A DNA stretch of 35,736 bases from Myxococcota bacterium (GTDB lineage: Bacteria > Myxococcota > UBA727 > JAHDBA01), in the NCBI GenBank assembly GCA_020630615.1, contig JAHDBA010000030.1, positions 1 through 35,736 on the forward strand, given 5' to 3'. The position numbers and the translations under genes are program-made. Positions 7,630-18,959 of this stretch are shown here, in pieces; positions within the stretch are counted from its first letter, which is position 1; every line of letters starts with the position of its first letter. The notes below the pieces were generated by a model, which saw only the letters and a list, made by a program, of their open reading frames with translations, had not been told where the DNA came from and searched no databases.

Positions 7630-8805
7630 ATGACTGAGAACGTGGTAATCTTATCCGGTAAAAGAACACCGATTGGTTCCTTTCAGGGCGCATTGTCGTC
7701 CGTAAAAGCTCCTGAGTTGGGTGCGGCCGCGATCCGTGAGAGTCTCAGTGCGGCACAAGTTCGTGCTGAAGAAGTGGATGAAGTTATTATGGGGCAAGTG
7801 TTAACCGGTGGGGTGGGTCAGGCCCCTGCGCGTCAAGCGTCTCTTGGCGGTGGGGTCCCAACTTCAGTTCCCTGTTTGACCATCAACAAAGTGTGCGGTT
7901 CAGGCCTCAAAAGTGTGATGCTCGGTGCGCAGTCGATCATGCTTGGCGACTCGAACGTGGTCGTTTCGGGCGGAATGGAATCGATGAGCAATGCTCCATA
8001 TCTTTTACCGAGTGCACGTTCTGGGATGCGCATGGGTAATTCGAAAGCTTTGGATTCCATGATCCACGATGGTTTATGGGACCCGTATGGTGATCAACAC
8101 ATGGGTAATTTTGGCGATTCGTGTGCTCGTGAGAAGAACTTTTCGCGTGAAGAGCAGGATACTTTTGCGAAAGAGAGCTACGAGTACGCTTTAGCTGCAA
8201 AAGAGCGTGGTGTTCTGAGTGATGAACTGGTTCCATTGACTCTAAAGACACGAAAAGGCGAGGTCATTATTGATGCTGACGAAGAGCCGGGGCGGTACCG
8301 GCCCGAAAAAATGGACTCGCTCCGCCCGGCCTTTTCGAAAGAAGGTAGTGTCACTGCTGCGAATGCATCGAAAATTAATGATGGGGCGGCTGCCCTTGTA
8401 TTGAGTTCTGGAGCGTATGCTGCAGGAAACAACAAGGAAGTTCTGGCGACCATTGTTGGGTACGCAACTTTTGCGGGGGAGCCTTCATGGTTTACCACTG
8501 CACCCTCGGGTGCAGTGGAGAGTCTGCTGAAGAAAACAGACCTTGATGCAAACGATATCGACCTTTGGGAGATTAACGAAGCATTTTCAATGGTAACATT
8601 GAACACCATGCGGGATTTCGGAATTCCTCGCGAAAAAGTCAACGTGCGTGGTGGTGCTGTGGCCCTCGGGCATCCAATCGGGTGTTCTGGAGCACGAATT
8701 CTTGTCACGCTTATCCATTCTTTGCGAGAGAAAAAGCTGAAACGCGGGATTGCAACGCTCTGTATCGGCGGTGGCGAGGCAGTCGCCTTGATGGTAGAGG
8801 TCTAA
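7630..8805 (+). CDS. Acetyl-CoA acetyltransferase (thiolase) (391 aa)
   Basis: Catalyses reversible thiolytic cleavage of 3-ketoacyl-CoA or condensation of two acetyl-CoA. The nucleophile is Cys89 in NKVCGSGLK, the His in GHPIGCSGAR is residue 348, and the second Cys (CIGGG) is 378. These are the same positions as in the Zoogloea biosynthetic thiolase. The block WEINEAFS is also typical. GGGAGG five bases before the ATG gives a good ribosome site. It is the first gene of a five-gene plus-strand operon; the stop is two bases from the next start. Preference for acetoacetyl-CoA is inferred from similarity to the AtoB/PhaA group. Confidence 0.95.
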   Translation: MTENVVILSGKRTPIGSFQGALSSVKAPELGAAAIRESLSAAQVRAEEVDEVIMGQVLTGGVGQAPARQASLGGGVPTSVPCLTINKVCGSGLKSVMLGAQSIMLGDSNVVVSGGMESMSNAPYLLPSARSGMRMGNSKALDSMIHDGLWDPYGDQHMGNFGDSCAREKNFSREEQDTFAKESYEYALAAKERGVLSDELVPLTLKTRKGEVIIDADEEPGRYRPEKMDSLRPAFSKEGSVTAANASKINDGAAALVLSSGAYAAGNNKEVLATIVGYATFAGEPSWFTTAPSGAVESLLKKTDLDANDIDLWEINEAFSMVTLNTMRDFGIPREKVNVRGGAVALGHPIGCSGARILVTLIHSLREKKLKRGIATLCIGGGEAVALMVEV

Positions 8806-8807
8806 TC

Positions 8808-9665
8808 ATGGTTCAAGAAATGGAAAAAGTGGGCGTCGTAGGGGCGGGGCAGATGGGCGCAGGCATAGCTCAAGTTGCAGCCGCAGCGGGCTGCAACGTT
8901 CGATGTACGGATATTTCAAAGAATGCATGCGATAAGGGTAAAGCGTCCGTCGCAAAAAGCCTTGCGCGCCTTGTAAAGAAAGAAAGGATTTCAGAAAAGG
9001 AAGCAGATACAATAGCGACTCGTATTGTATGGTCTACCGACCCTACACTTCATGCGGACCGCGAAATTGTTATTGAGGCTGCAAGCGAAAACGAAGAACT
9101 CAAAAAAAGTATCTTTGCGCAGCTGGATGCGTGTTGCCCGGCGGAAACAATCTTTGCGACCAATACGTCTTCAATTTCGATTGGTCGTCTGGCTGCGAGT
9201 ACGACGCGCTCGGACCGCTTCATTGGGATGCATTTCATGAACCCCGTTCCGATTATGAAGCTCGTCGAGATGATTCGAGGCATCGCGACCTCAGATGAAA
9301 CCTATCAGCGTGTTAACGCCCTTGCGGAGCGCTTTGGCAAGACCACTACACTCAGTCAGGACTTCCCTGGATTTATTGCGAACCGTATCTTGATGCCAAT
9401 GATTAATGAGGCTTTTTTCACGTTGATGGAAGGTGTCGGCTCGGCGGAAGACATCGACACGACGATGAAGCTTGGTACCAATCAGCCGATGGGCCCTTTG
9501 GCGTTGGCAGATTTCATCGGTCTGGATACTTGCCTCGCAATTATGCGAGTTTTACACGATGGCCTTGGTGACTCGAAATACCGCCCGTGCCCACTCTTAA
9601 TTCAGTATGTTGACGCAGGTTTTATGGGTAGGAAGTCGGGGCGTGGCGTTTACACCTATGATTAG
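8808..9665 (+). CDS. 3-hydroxybutyryl-CoA dehydrogenase (285 aa)
   Basis: Oxidises 3-hydroxyacyl-CoA to 3-ketoacyl-CoA with NAD(P). The Rossmann motif GVVGAGQMGAGIAQ starts at residue 9. The family signature HFMNPVPIMKLVE contains the catalytic His. The C-terminal dimerisation block PMGPLALADFIGLD and the end GRKSGRGVYTYD complete a full-length stand-alone enzyme of the Hbd/PaaH type. The frame is open further upstream inside the thiolase gene, but the ATG at 8808, two bases after the thiolase stop and with AGAGGT upstream, is clearly the start. Translation is probably coupled to the thiolase gene. Confidence 0.95.
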   Translation: MVQEMEKVGVVGAGQMGAGIAQVAAAAGCNVRCTDISKNACDKGKASVAKSLARLVKKERISEKEADTIATRIVWSTDPTLHADREIVIEAASENEELKKSIFAQLDACCPAETIFATNTSSISIGRLAASTTRSDRFIGMHFMNPVPIMKLVEMIRGIATSDETYQRVNALAERFGKTTTLSQDFPGFIANRILMPMINEAFFTLMEGVGSAEDIDTTMKLGTNQPMGPLALADFIGLDTCLAIMRVLHDGLGDSKYRPCPLLIQYVDAGFMGRKSGRGVYTYD

Positions 9666-9761
9666 CTCTAGAGCATTTTTAGGCTGAGTATCGCTATTGA
9701 CTTTCGGGCTTCTCTTCTTCAAAAGCACCCTTCTCACCTATGAGCCCTCGGAGGATTCCAA

Positions 9762-10544
9762 ATGGCCTATGATACACTCATTGTCAGCGAACAAAAAGGT
9801 ATTCGAACTGTTACAATCAATCGCCCGGATGTTCTTAATGCGCTGAACCGAAAAGTGCTCGAAGAACTTTCAACTGTGTTTTCAGAAACGGAGACGCATG
9901 CTGATATCCGCGCTGTGATTCTAACGGGGACAGGCGACAAGTCTTTTGTTGCGGGTGCAGACATTGCTGAGATGAAAGATGTCTCCCCAGAGTGTGCGCG
10001 TGATCTGAGCCATTTAGGCCATATCGCTTTCGATCGAATTGCAGATATGAAGATTCCAGTGATTGCAGCTGTCAATGGTTTTGCGCTGGGTGGCGGTCTT
10101 GAGCTTGCTCTCGCATGCGATTACATCTACGCAAGTGACAATGCGAAACTTGGTCTTGTTGAGCCGAGTCTCGCGCTGATTCCAGGATTTGGCGGGATTG
10201 CGCGCCTGAGTCAACGCGTGGGTATCGCCATGGCAAAGGAGCTGGTTTACACGTCAGCGAAACTGAGTGCGGACGATGCGAAACGCATTGGTCTTGTGAA
10301 TAAAGTATTTGCGAAAGGCGAAGTGGTTCGAGGGGCCAAGGCAAGTGCTGAAGCAATCTGTCAGCAGGGACCTTTGGCCGTGGCAGCATGCAAGCGACTT
10401 TTTAAAACCAATGAAGATTCAGGGATGGCAGTGGCGAATTCAATGGAGCAGATTTATTTTGGTCTGATCAATGCAAGCGATGATGCAAATGAGGGTAAAA
10501 CAGCCTTTCTCGAAAAGCGTGCACCCCAATATCGGGGAGCATGA
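9762..10544 (+). CDS. Enoyl-CoA hydratase (crotonase family) (260 aa)
   Basis: Adds water across the trans-2 double bond of enoyl-CoA. The oxyanion-hole segment AGADIAEM (residues 64-71) and the block GGGLELALACDY are present. The two acidic catalytic residues are conserved as Glu114 and Glu134 (VEPSLALIPGFGG), 20 residues apart as in the mitochondrial hydratase. A full hydratase function is therefore likely, rather than an isomerase with one Glu. GGAGG lies ahead of the ATG. The 96-base gap from the preceding gene contains the 10-base palindrome GCTCTAGAGC right after the stop but no convincing terminator. Confidence 0.94.
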   Translation: MAYDTLIVSEQKGIRTVTINRPDVLNALNRKVLEELSTVFSETETHADIRAVILTGTGDKSFVAGADIAEMKDVSPECARDLSHLGHIAFDRIADMKIPVIAAVNGFALGGGLELALACDYIYASDNAKLGLVEPSLALIPGFGGIARLSQRVGIAMAKELVYTSAKLSADDAKRIGLVNKVFAKGEVVRGAKASAEAICQQGPLAVAACKRLFKTNEDSGMAVANSMEQIYFGLINASDDANEGKTAFLEKRAPQYRGA

Positions 10545-10678
10545 GGCAGGCATCTTGAACAACTTCCTCGCTCGATGACACGCATACGTTTTTTGATGAT
10601 GATTTGCATGAAACGATAGTGTAAGTGTGGGAGTGCAGGTCGTCGCGTTCGGGGCCTATATCATTTGGAGGCATCACT

Positions 10679-11824
10679 ATGTTTCAACTCTCAGAAACCC
10701 ACGAAATGCTACGTAAAACGTGTCGTGATTTGGCGGACAAAGAGCTCGCACCCAAAGCCGCCCATCATGACGAAAAGCATCTTTTCCCTGGGGAACAAGT
10801 ATCCAAGCTTCGCGACTTGGGTTTGATGGGAGTTGCGGTTTCGCCTGAAGACGGTGGTTCCGGCCTTGATAACTTGGCCTACGCCATCGCGATGGAAGAA
10901 ATCAGTCGAGGTTGTGCATCGACGGGTGTGGTCATGAGCGTGAACAACTCTCTTTATTGTGACCCCGTCATGCGTTTTGCCAATGCAGAACAAAAGAAGA
11001 TTTGGCTTGAGCCTTTTGCGAGCGGGCAAAAGCTCGGGTGCTTTGCTCTAAGCGAGCCTGGAAATGGCTCCGATGCTGGGGCTGCGAGATGTATCGCAGA
11101 GCAAGACGGAGACGAATGGATTCTAAATGGGACGAAAGCGTGGATCACCAACGGGTATGAGGCGGATGCAGCGATTGTATTTGCAACCACGGATCGTTCG
11201 ATGAAGCACAAGGGCATCAGCGCATTCTTAGTACCGATGCCAACACCAGGTCTGTCGTTGGGCAAAAAAGAAGATAAGCTTGGTATTCGTGCCTCTTCCA
11301 CCTGCAATCTTATTTTTGAAGACTGTCGTATTCCTGCCGAAAACATGCTGGGTGAGCCCGGCATGGGATTTAAAATCGCAATGGGTACGCTTGATGGTGG
11401 CCGTATTGGAATCGCAGGCCAAGCGCTTGGGATCGCGCAAGCTGCCTTCGAAGCAGCAGTGGGATATGCGAAAGAGCGCGAAGCCTTCGGTAAGCCAATT
11501 TCAGGCCTACAAGCGATTCAGTTTAAGCTTGCGGACATGGCGACACGAATAGAATCTGCACGGCTTTTGACTTGGAAGGCTGCGTGTTTAAAAGACTCGG
11601 GTGCGCGATACACAAAAGAAGCTGCGATGGCCAAGCTTGTGGCATCGGAAGCTTCGACCTATGTTGCGCATCAGGCCATTCAAGTATTCGGTGGAAACGG
11701 GTATGTCACAGAATACCCGGTAGAGCGCTATTACCGCGATGCGCGAATCACAGAAATCTATGAAGGAACGAGTGAGATCCAGCGTGTGGTTATCGCAAGC
11801 CAAGTGTTAAAGTCGATGAGTTAG
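10679..11824 (+). CDS. Acyl-CoA dehydrogenase, short-chain type (381 aa)
   Basis: FAD enzyme that makes the trans-2 double bond and passes electrons to electron-transfer flavoprotein. Family blocks in order are [53 protein letters not shown] and [13 protein letters not shown]. The catalytic base is the Glu of [10 protein letters not shown] (about residue 362). The start at 10679 has GGAGG seven bases upstream; an open frame further upstream lacks one. It resembles butyryl/isobutyryl-type enzymes, but chain length cannot be fixed by eye. It is followed by a paralogue in the same operon. Confidence 0.94.
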   Translation: MFQLSETHEMLRKTCRDLADKELAPKAAHHDEKHLFPGEQVSKLRDLGLMGVAVSPEDGGSGLDNLAYAIAMEEISRGCASTGVVMSVNNSLYCDPVMRFANAEQKKIWLEPFASGQKLGCFALSEPGNGSDAGAARCIAEQDGDEWILNGTKAWITNGYEADAAIVFATTDRSMKHKGISAFLVPMPTPGLSLGKKEDKLGIRASSTCNLIFEDCRIPAENMLGEPGMGFKIAMGTLDGGRIGIAGQALGIAQAAFEAAVGYAKEREAFGKPISGLQAIQFKLADMATRIESARLLTWKAACLKDSGARYTKEAAMAKLVASEASTYVAHQAIQVFGGNGYVTEYPVERYYRDARITEIYEGTSEIQRVVIASQVLKSMS

Positions 11825-11868
11825 AGTTCCCTTAACTTAGAGTTCCCTTAACTTAGAGTTCCCTGAAC
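11821..11868. repeat. Threefold 16-bp tandem repeat between two acyl-CoA dehydrogenase genes
   Basis: The unit TTAGAGTTCCCTTAAC occurs at 11821-11836, 11837-11852 and 11853-11868; the last copy differs by one base. The first copy overlaps the TAG stop of the upstream gene. The array ends 20 bases before the next ATG. The period is not a multiple of three. Confidence 0.95.
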
Positions 11869-11887
11869 GCTTCAGACTGGAGTTTTA

Positions 11888-13039
11888 ATGTTCCTGAATC
11901 TTCCATACTCTTTTAGTGATGAAGAACGCATGATTCACGATGCGGCGGCAAGTTTTGCTTCAAGCGAAGTGGCACCGAGTGCGATGTCTCGCGACGCTGA
12001 GCACCGCTTCCCTGTAGAACTTCTAAAGCCACTTGCTGAGCTTGGTTTTTTTGGGATCAAGGTTCCGTCGGAGCATGGTGGAGTTGGCTCAAACACGGTG
12101 AGTTACGCGATTGCGCTCGCAAAGCTTGCGGAAGCCTGCGCCTCGACCTGCGTCACGGTGGCCGTGTGCAATCTTTTTGCGGATGTGTTGTCGCATTTTG
12201 CGAATGAAGAGCAGCGTGAACGTTATTTGAAGCCCTATTTGAGAGGAAAGCTCGGGGCTGGCACTTTTTGTCTTAGTGAACCTGGGAATGGTTCCGACGC
12301 GAGCGCCATGAAAACAAGCGCAACTTTGGACGGAGACACCTACATCCTTAACGGTGCAAAACAATGGATAACAAACGGTGCGTTCGCAAAAGCCCACATC
12401 GTTTTTGCCAAGACAGCGCCCGAACTCGGAAAGAAAGGTATTTCTGCATTTATTGTCGACGCGGACTCCGACGGCGTGAGTGTTGGTTATCCGGAACGCA
12501 AAATGGGACTTTGTTCCTCGAATACCGTTGGGTTGACCTTTGATAATGTACTTGTCCCTGCGGCCAATCGAATCGGTGAAGAGGGCATGGGTTATCGAAT
12601 CGCCCTTGCAAATCTTGATGGTGGTCGAATCGGAATCGCCGCGCAAGCAGTGGGTATCGCGTATAGTGCATTGCAAGAGGGCCTGCGCTATGCGAGTGAA
12701 CGCAAAGTCTTTAATCAGCGCATTGTTGATTTTCAAGCATCCCAATTTGCGATTGCAGATGCTGCTTGTGACATCGAACGCTCGTGGCTCTTAACGATGC
12801 AGGCAGCCGTAGCACGCGATACGACAGGCAAGTCTGCACGCTTATCCAGCATGGCAAAGTTGACCGCATCCGAGAGTGCTTGTCGTGTTGCCGATGCAAT
12901 GCTCCAACTTCATGGTGGTTATGGCTACGTGGAAGATTACGCGATCGAACGTTTATACCGAGATGCACGCGTGACGCGTATTTATGAAGGTGCTAGCGAG
13001 ATTCAACGTTTGGTTATCGCGCGAGACATTCTGAGTTGA
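11888..13039 (+). CDS. Second acyl-CoA dehydrogenase paralogue (383 aa)
   Basis: Same fold and reaction as its neighbour: [56 protein letters not shown] and LHGGYGYVEDYAIER are all present. The catalytic Glu is retained in IYEGASEIQR (about residue 367). GGAG sits five bases ahead of the ATG. Its sequence differs from the first copy enough to suggest a different acyl chain preference, such as branched or longer substrates, rather than a recent duplication. It is probably the last gene of the operon. The stop overlaps a possible TTG start of tilS. Confidence 0.93.
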   Translation: MFLNLPYSFSDEERMIHDAAASFASSEVAPSAMSRDAEHRFPVELLKPLAELGFFGIKVPSEHGGVGSNTVSYAIALAKLAEACASTCVTVAVCNLFADVLSHFANEEQRERYLKPYLRGKLGAGTFCLSEPGNGSDASAMKTSATLDGDTYILNGAKQWITNGAFAKAHIVFAKTAPELGKKGISAFIVDADSDGVSVGYPERKMGLCSSNTVGLTFDNVLVPAANRIGEEGMGYRIALANLDGGRIGIAAQAVGIAYSALQEGLRYASERKVFNQRIVDFQASQFAIADAACDIERSWLLTMQAAVARDTTGKSARLSSMAKLTASESACRVADAMLQLHGGYGYVEDYAIERLYRDARVTRIYEGASEIQRLVIARDILS

Positions 13040-13062
13040 GTGCCGGGAAGAACGTCGAGTCT

Positions 13063-14079
13063 ATGAGCCACGCGTATGCAAGCGTTGGGTATAAAAAGCT
13101 TAAGCACCTAAAAAATAATCTTAAAAATGCGCTTGATGGTGAAAAGAGTGACGAGCCATTCATCGTTGCGTACAGCGGTGGACGTGACAGTCTAACGCTG
13201 GTTCATCTCGTGGCCCTGCTCCCTGAGTCGATGCGATCGAGGGCCAGGGTTCGAGTCGTCGATCATAATCACCGGGAAGGAACATTGTCGGACGCGGGCA
13301 AAGCTCTTTCTTTGATTGAAGGCCTCGGGCTTAACATGTCGATATTGAAGGTGAAGGAGCGCGTGAGAGGGGGGGGCACAGATGCATGTGTGAGACACTC
13401 TGAGTCTTCGCTCCGAGATTTAAGGCACCAAGTCTTGATTCAAGCTGCACGATGCGAAGGTGCGAAAACGATTGTTCTAGCCCACCACCAAGACGATGTT
13501 GCGGTTGGTGCGATGATGCATTTTTTATCGGGTAACCCAGGGTTAGGCATTTCTGAGGAAGGTATTTTGAGTGAGGGTGTGAAGCTTTTACGGCCCTTCC
13601 TTAAGGTGTCGCAGGGAGCGCTACGCGAGGTGTTAAGTGGGCTCGGCGTTCACGATTACGTGCGCGATCCCGAAGACGAAGCATGCATCAACGATCGTGC
13701 AAGACTTGAGAAGTCGGAACTTCTTTCGAATATGGATTTAAGTTCTTCGAAGTGGCGAGAGCGAATATCGGAACATGCAGAGCTTTTTACTTACTTAAGA
13801 GATACTTACCCTCGGGTGCTTCAGCCCGAGACATTTGAGTTTGATATGAACACTCTTTATCCATCGCACACTTCAACAATCGTACAAAAATTGCGCATTG
13901 AACTTTACCTTTGGTTGCGAGAACGGGCAAGTGAGTCGCGTTGGCGTCAAAGCAAATGGCAGCTTGCGAACGCGATCGCCTCATTGCGTTTTAAGAGAGA
14001 GAAAAGGCGAGTTTTCGAAGTCAAACATGCTCGCATTCATGTTCATTGCGGTCGAGTGCGCTGGGAAAATCTGCACTGA
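13063..14079 (+). CDS. tilS: tRNA(Ile)-lysidine synthase (338 aa)
   Basis: Attaches lysine to C34 of the tRNA-Ile that reads AUA, using ATP. The PP-loop YSGGRDS is at about residues 37-43. The tRNA/ATP-site blocks follow: RVVDHNHR, LAHHQDDVA and RDPEDEACINDRAR. Adjacency to ftsH supports the identity. At 338 residues it lacks much of the C-terminal region of long TilS proteins such as the E. coli one. The start is uncertain: the ATG at 13063 is used, but a TTG at 13036 overlaps the stop of the preceding gene. Neither has a strong ribosome site. Confidence 0.88.
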   Translation: MSHAYASVGYKKLKHLKNNLKNALDGEKSDEPFIVAYSGGRDSLTLVHLVALLPESMRSRARVRVVDHNHREGTLSDAGKALSLIEGLGLNMSILKVKERVRGGGTDACVRHSESSLRDLRHQVLIQAARCEGAKTIVLAHHQDDVAVGAMMHFLSGNPGLGISEEGILSEGVKLLRPFLKVSQGALREVLSGLGVHDYVRDPEDEACINDRARLEKSELLSNMDLSSSKWRERISEHAELFTYLRDTYPRVLQPETFEFDMNTLYPSHTSTIVQKLRIELYLWLRERASESRWRQSKWQLANAIASLRFKREKRRVFEVKHARIHVHCGRVRWENLH

Positions 14080-14175
14080 TTTCACTCGTGTTATGTCTTT
14101 GGGAAGACTTGTCTTTTTAGTGCTGCTGGTTATGTTTATGGAGCGGGCCTCTAATGGCTCAAAAGGATGACTTCA

Positions 14176-16104
<1,929 letters not shown>

Positions 16105-16132
16105 AAACGCTAGCTTGTGAACTGTTCAAGAG

Positions 16133-16162
16133 CACGAACCACTTTGGTTCGTGTTTTGTCTT
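16133..16162 (+). terminator. Rho-independent terminator between ftsH and der
   Basis: A perfect 8-bp stem CACGAACC/GGTTCGTG with loop ACTTT is followed by TTTTGTCTT. It ends just before the GGAAGGG ribosome site of der, whose ATG is at 16176, so it lies within the immediate der leader. Confidence 0.85.
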
Positions 16163-16175
16163 GGAAGGGTAAAAA

Positions 16176-17951
16176 ATGGCACGTGTACCTGTAATTGCGA
16201 TTGTTGGACGACCCAACGTTGGTAAAAGCACCGTTTTCAATCGGTTGAGTCGTTCACGTGATGCGATTGTACAGAATGTGCCGGGTGTGACACGCGACCG
16301 ACTCTATCGCGAGTGCACATTCGATGACCGCCGCTACGTGTTGATCGACACTGGAGGGTTGGATTACGATCCGAAGAAGAAACTATCTTCTCATATCCAA
16401 ACGCAAGTCGAGCTCGCGATTGATGAGGCTGATGTTGTTCTGCACGTTGTCGACCTTCGTGCCGATGTACACCCTCTGGATACCGAGGTCTCAAACTACC
16501 TGCGTCGGGTGTCTGCAAAGGTTATCGTTGTAGCCAACAAGGCCGATTTGCCTCGCTTTGACGCTTACACCGGGCCTTTTTATGCTTTTGGTTTTGATGA
16601 GGTTTACCCGGTGTCTGCAGAGCATGGACGTGGATTTGAAGAGGTCATGGACGCGGTCTTTGCACATCTCGATGATGATGCAGGTCTGGTGCCAGAAGAA
16701 GATGACGCTTCGCAGTATGGATTGCATGGTTCGCTGGATGCCTGGATCGAAGGTGAGATGCTCGCCTATGAAGAGGCGAACCCCTACGAGAGTCGCGAGG
16801 ATCGGGAGGCGCGCCTTGCGGAGGAGGCACTCGATCGTCAAGATACAGATGATGCGAGTGCTGACAGCACCGAACTTGAAGGTGAGGTCCTTGAGGACCT
16901 TTTTGAGAGCACTGCCCTGGAGATCGAAAATATAAGCTCGCTAAGTCTATCTGCGGGTGCGGTTCTGTCATCCGATGGAAGCCTGGCGCCGGAGACATCG
17001 CGCGAAGAAGAGGCAGTTGAGAAACCCTACGCGCAGATATTACGAGAGCGCTACGAAAAAGTGGGCAGTGAAGAACGCCCTATTCGAATCGCCTTTGTCG
17101 GCCGACCCAATGTTGGCAAGTCCAGCTTTGTGAACAAAATATTAGGAGAGGAACGGCACGTTGTCTCACCTGTCGCGGGGACGACGATGGATGCTGTTGA
17201 TTCTGGCTTCACTCACAACGACGTACACTACGCACTCATCGATACCGCTGGGATTCGGAAGAAGCGTAAAATTCATAAGCGGATTGAGAAGATATCGGTG
17301 TCGATGACGCTCAATGCCCTGGATTCTGCGGATGTTGCGCTTTTGTTGATCGATTCGAAGGAAGGCCTAACAGAGCAAGATATCAAAGTTGCAGCATTTG
17401 CCCACGATAAAGGATGTGCGCTCCTAATTGTCTGTAATAAGTGGGACCTACTCGAGGAGGACGAAGCCGCAGACCTTGAACGTGTGATGGATGAGAAGCT
17501 CGCCTTTATTGCCTACGCTCCGCGAGTCCGAACATCGGCTTTGACCGGCCGTAATGTCTATCGCACACTTGAGACCGTCGCGCGTTATCTTGAGAATTAT
17601 TTCCGTGTGGTTTCAACTTCGCAGCTTAACCGTGTGATACGTTTTGCGCAGGATCAGCATCAAGCGCCGAGTAAAGAACTCAATAGACGACTACGCATCT
17701 ATTTTTCGTCGCAAGTATGCGCTGCGCCACCCACCTTTGTGTTGGTATGTAATGAGCCACGTCTCAAGCATTTCTCTTACGTGCGTTACTTGAAGAATCA
17801 GTTACGTAAAAACTTTGATTTCGGGGCATCTCCCGTGCGCTTGATTTTTCGGAAGAAGAATGACCCCGAGGGTCGTGTTAACAATCTTGAGGCTCGTGCT
17901 CGGCGCAGAACTATCGCGAAACAGCAAAAACGAGGGAGCCGCCGACATTGA
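16176..17951 (+). CDS. der: Ribosome biogenesis GTPase Der/EngA with a long interdomain insert (591 aa)
   Basis: Double-GTPase needed for 50S subunit assembly. The first G domain has GRPNVGKS (11-18), DTGG (58-61) and NKAD (121-124). The second has GRPNVGKS (309-316), DTAG (356-359) and NKWD (421-424). A C-terminal KH-like domain spans roughly 470-562, followed by a basic tail. Der proteins are usually about 430-490 residues. Here a strongly acidic segment of about 135 residues (165-300) joins the two G domains. Both active sites look intact. GGAAGGG lies six bases ahead of the ATG. Confidence 0.95.
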   Translation: MARVPVIAIVGRPNVGKSTVFNRLSRSRDAIVQNVPGVTRDRLYRECTFDDRRYVLIDTGGLDYDPKKKLSSHIQTQVELAIDEADVVLHVVDLRADVHPLDTEVSNYLRRVSAKVIVVANKADLPRFDAYTGPFYAFGFDEVYPVSAEHGRGFEEVMDAVFAHLDDDAGLVPEEDDASQYGLHGSLDAWIEGEMLAYEEANPYESREDREARLAEEALDRQDTDDASADSTELEGEVLEDLFESTALEIENISSLSLSAGAVLSSDGSLAPETSREEEAVEKPYAQILRERYEKVGSEERPIRIAFVGRPNVGKSSFVNKILGEERHVVSPVAGTTMDAVDSGFTHNDVHYALIDTAGIRKKRKIHKRIEKISVSMTLNALDSADVALLLIDSKEGLTEQDIKVAAFAHDKGCALLIVCNKWDLLEEDEAADLERVMDEKLAFIAYAPRVRTSALTGRNVYRTLETVARYLENYFRVVSTSQLNRVIRFAQDQHQAPSKELNRRLRIYFSSQVCAAPPTFVLVCNEPRLKHFSYVRYLKNQLRKNFDFGASPVRLIFRKKNDPEGRVNNLEARARRRTIAKQQKRGSRRH

Positions 17952-18008
17952 TGTGAAGGCGTCTGTTTGGGTTGGCATCTTTGGACGGTTCCGCGCTAAC
18001 CTTGGTTT

Positions 18009-18959
18009 ATGAGTGCTTTGCGCAACGTTTGGAGCAGGATCCTTCGGGTTTTAAGGACCCTCGGGAGAGGTTTATGGTCCTCGACATGGACATTTGTTCA
18101 AGAAGACGGGATGACCTTCTCAGCTGCGCTCGCGTTTTATGTTTTGCTTTCCATGATCCCCTTTTTGTTGCTCAGTTTTTCGGCGCTTGGGCTTGTTGCT
18201 GACTTGTTTCCGGACGTGTTTGCCTTGAATCTTGACGAGTTTCTGATTGCCCTCGGGAAGCAAAGTGCTGTCGAAATTCAATGGGTTCTTGATCCTTTGA
18301 GGTCGCTTGCAGGAAAGAGTGGTCGAGCCACATTGGGTGGGCTCGCGGTTCTCGTCTTACCTGCCAGTCAGGCGTTTCGCTCGATTGAATTGGTGATGGA
18401 GCATGTGTTGAACCTTCGGCCAGAAGCACTCGAAGGGGATGAGATTGTGCGTGCGCGCAATGTCGTTGTTTCTCGCGTCATCTTTATACGAACTCTTCTC
18501 GTTTTTATTTTGGGGGCAATTGTTATGGTTGCGGTGCCAAGTCTGCTGAGTTTGGCACAGACGTGGTTGCACGGGCAAAACGCAGTGCTGCTTGAGACCC
18601 GCAAACAGGTTTCGATTTCGAAAGTGTTGCTCAATGGCCATGGATTCTCATCGTTGCTGAGTCATGCAATTGCGTATGCTCTTGGCTTTGCTGTTATTGT
18701 TCGTGCTGCCTCACGGCGTGTGTTCCCATGGTCTAAAATCCTACTTTCAGCTCCGGTCTATGCATTGAGCGTGCTCGGGGCGAATGCGATTTTTATTTTC
18801 TATTTGCGTGAGTTTGCCTCGATGACAGCCCTGTATGGAGGCCTTGCATCTGTATTTTCAACAATACTTTGGATTGATGCGCAGTGTATCTTATTCGTCT
18901 GGTTTTGTTTCTTCATCACTCCCCTTCACGACGCAACTCAAAGTGTGCGTGAAGCATAG
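18009..18959 (+). CDS. YihY/BrkB family inner-membrane protein (316 aa)
   Basis: The family signature SAALAFYVLLSMIPFLLL (about residues 38-55) forms the first membrane helix, followed by about five more hydrophobic segments in the usual YihY layout. The molecular role of this family is not firmly known; it was once called ribonuclease BN in error. No clear ribosome site precedes the ATG. The gene lies 57 bases after der in the same direction. Its last 22 bases overlap the end of the convergent GMC oxidoreductase gene. Confidence 0.88.
   Translation: MSALRNVWSRILRVLRTLGRGLWSSTWTFVQEDGMTFSAALAFYVLLSMIPFLLLSFSALGLVADLFPDVFALNLDEFLIALGKQSAVEIQWVLDPLRSLAGKSGRATLGGLAVLVLPASQAFRSIELVMEHVLNLRPEALEGDEIVRARNVVVSRVIFIRTLLVFILGAIVMVAVPSLLSLAQTWLHGQNAVLLETRKQVSISKVLLNGHGFSSLLSHAIAYALGFAVIVRAASRRVFPWSKILLSAPVYALSVLGANAIFIFYLREFASMTALYGGLASVFSTILWIDAQCILFVWFCFFITPLHDATQSVREA

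Noticed and set aside
9665..9674. Palindrome GCTCTAGAGC followed by T residues after the 3-hydroxyacyl-CoA dehydrogenase gene.
   Set aside because: A hairpin would have only a three-pair stem, too weak for a terminator, and the next gene belongs to the same pathway.
12089..12745. Minus-strand open frame of 218 codons inside the second acyl-CoA dehydrogenase gene.
   Set aside because: Fully antisense to a gene with every family motif; no ribosome site and an unstructured composition.
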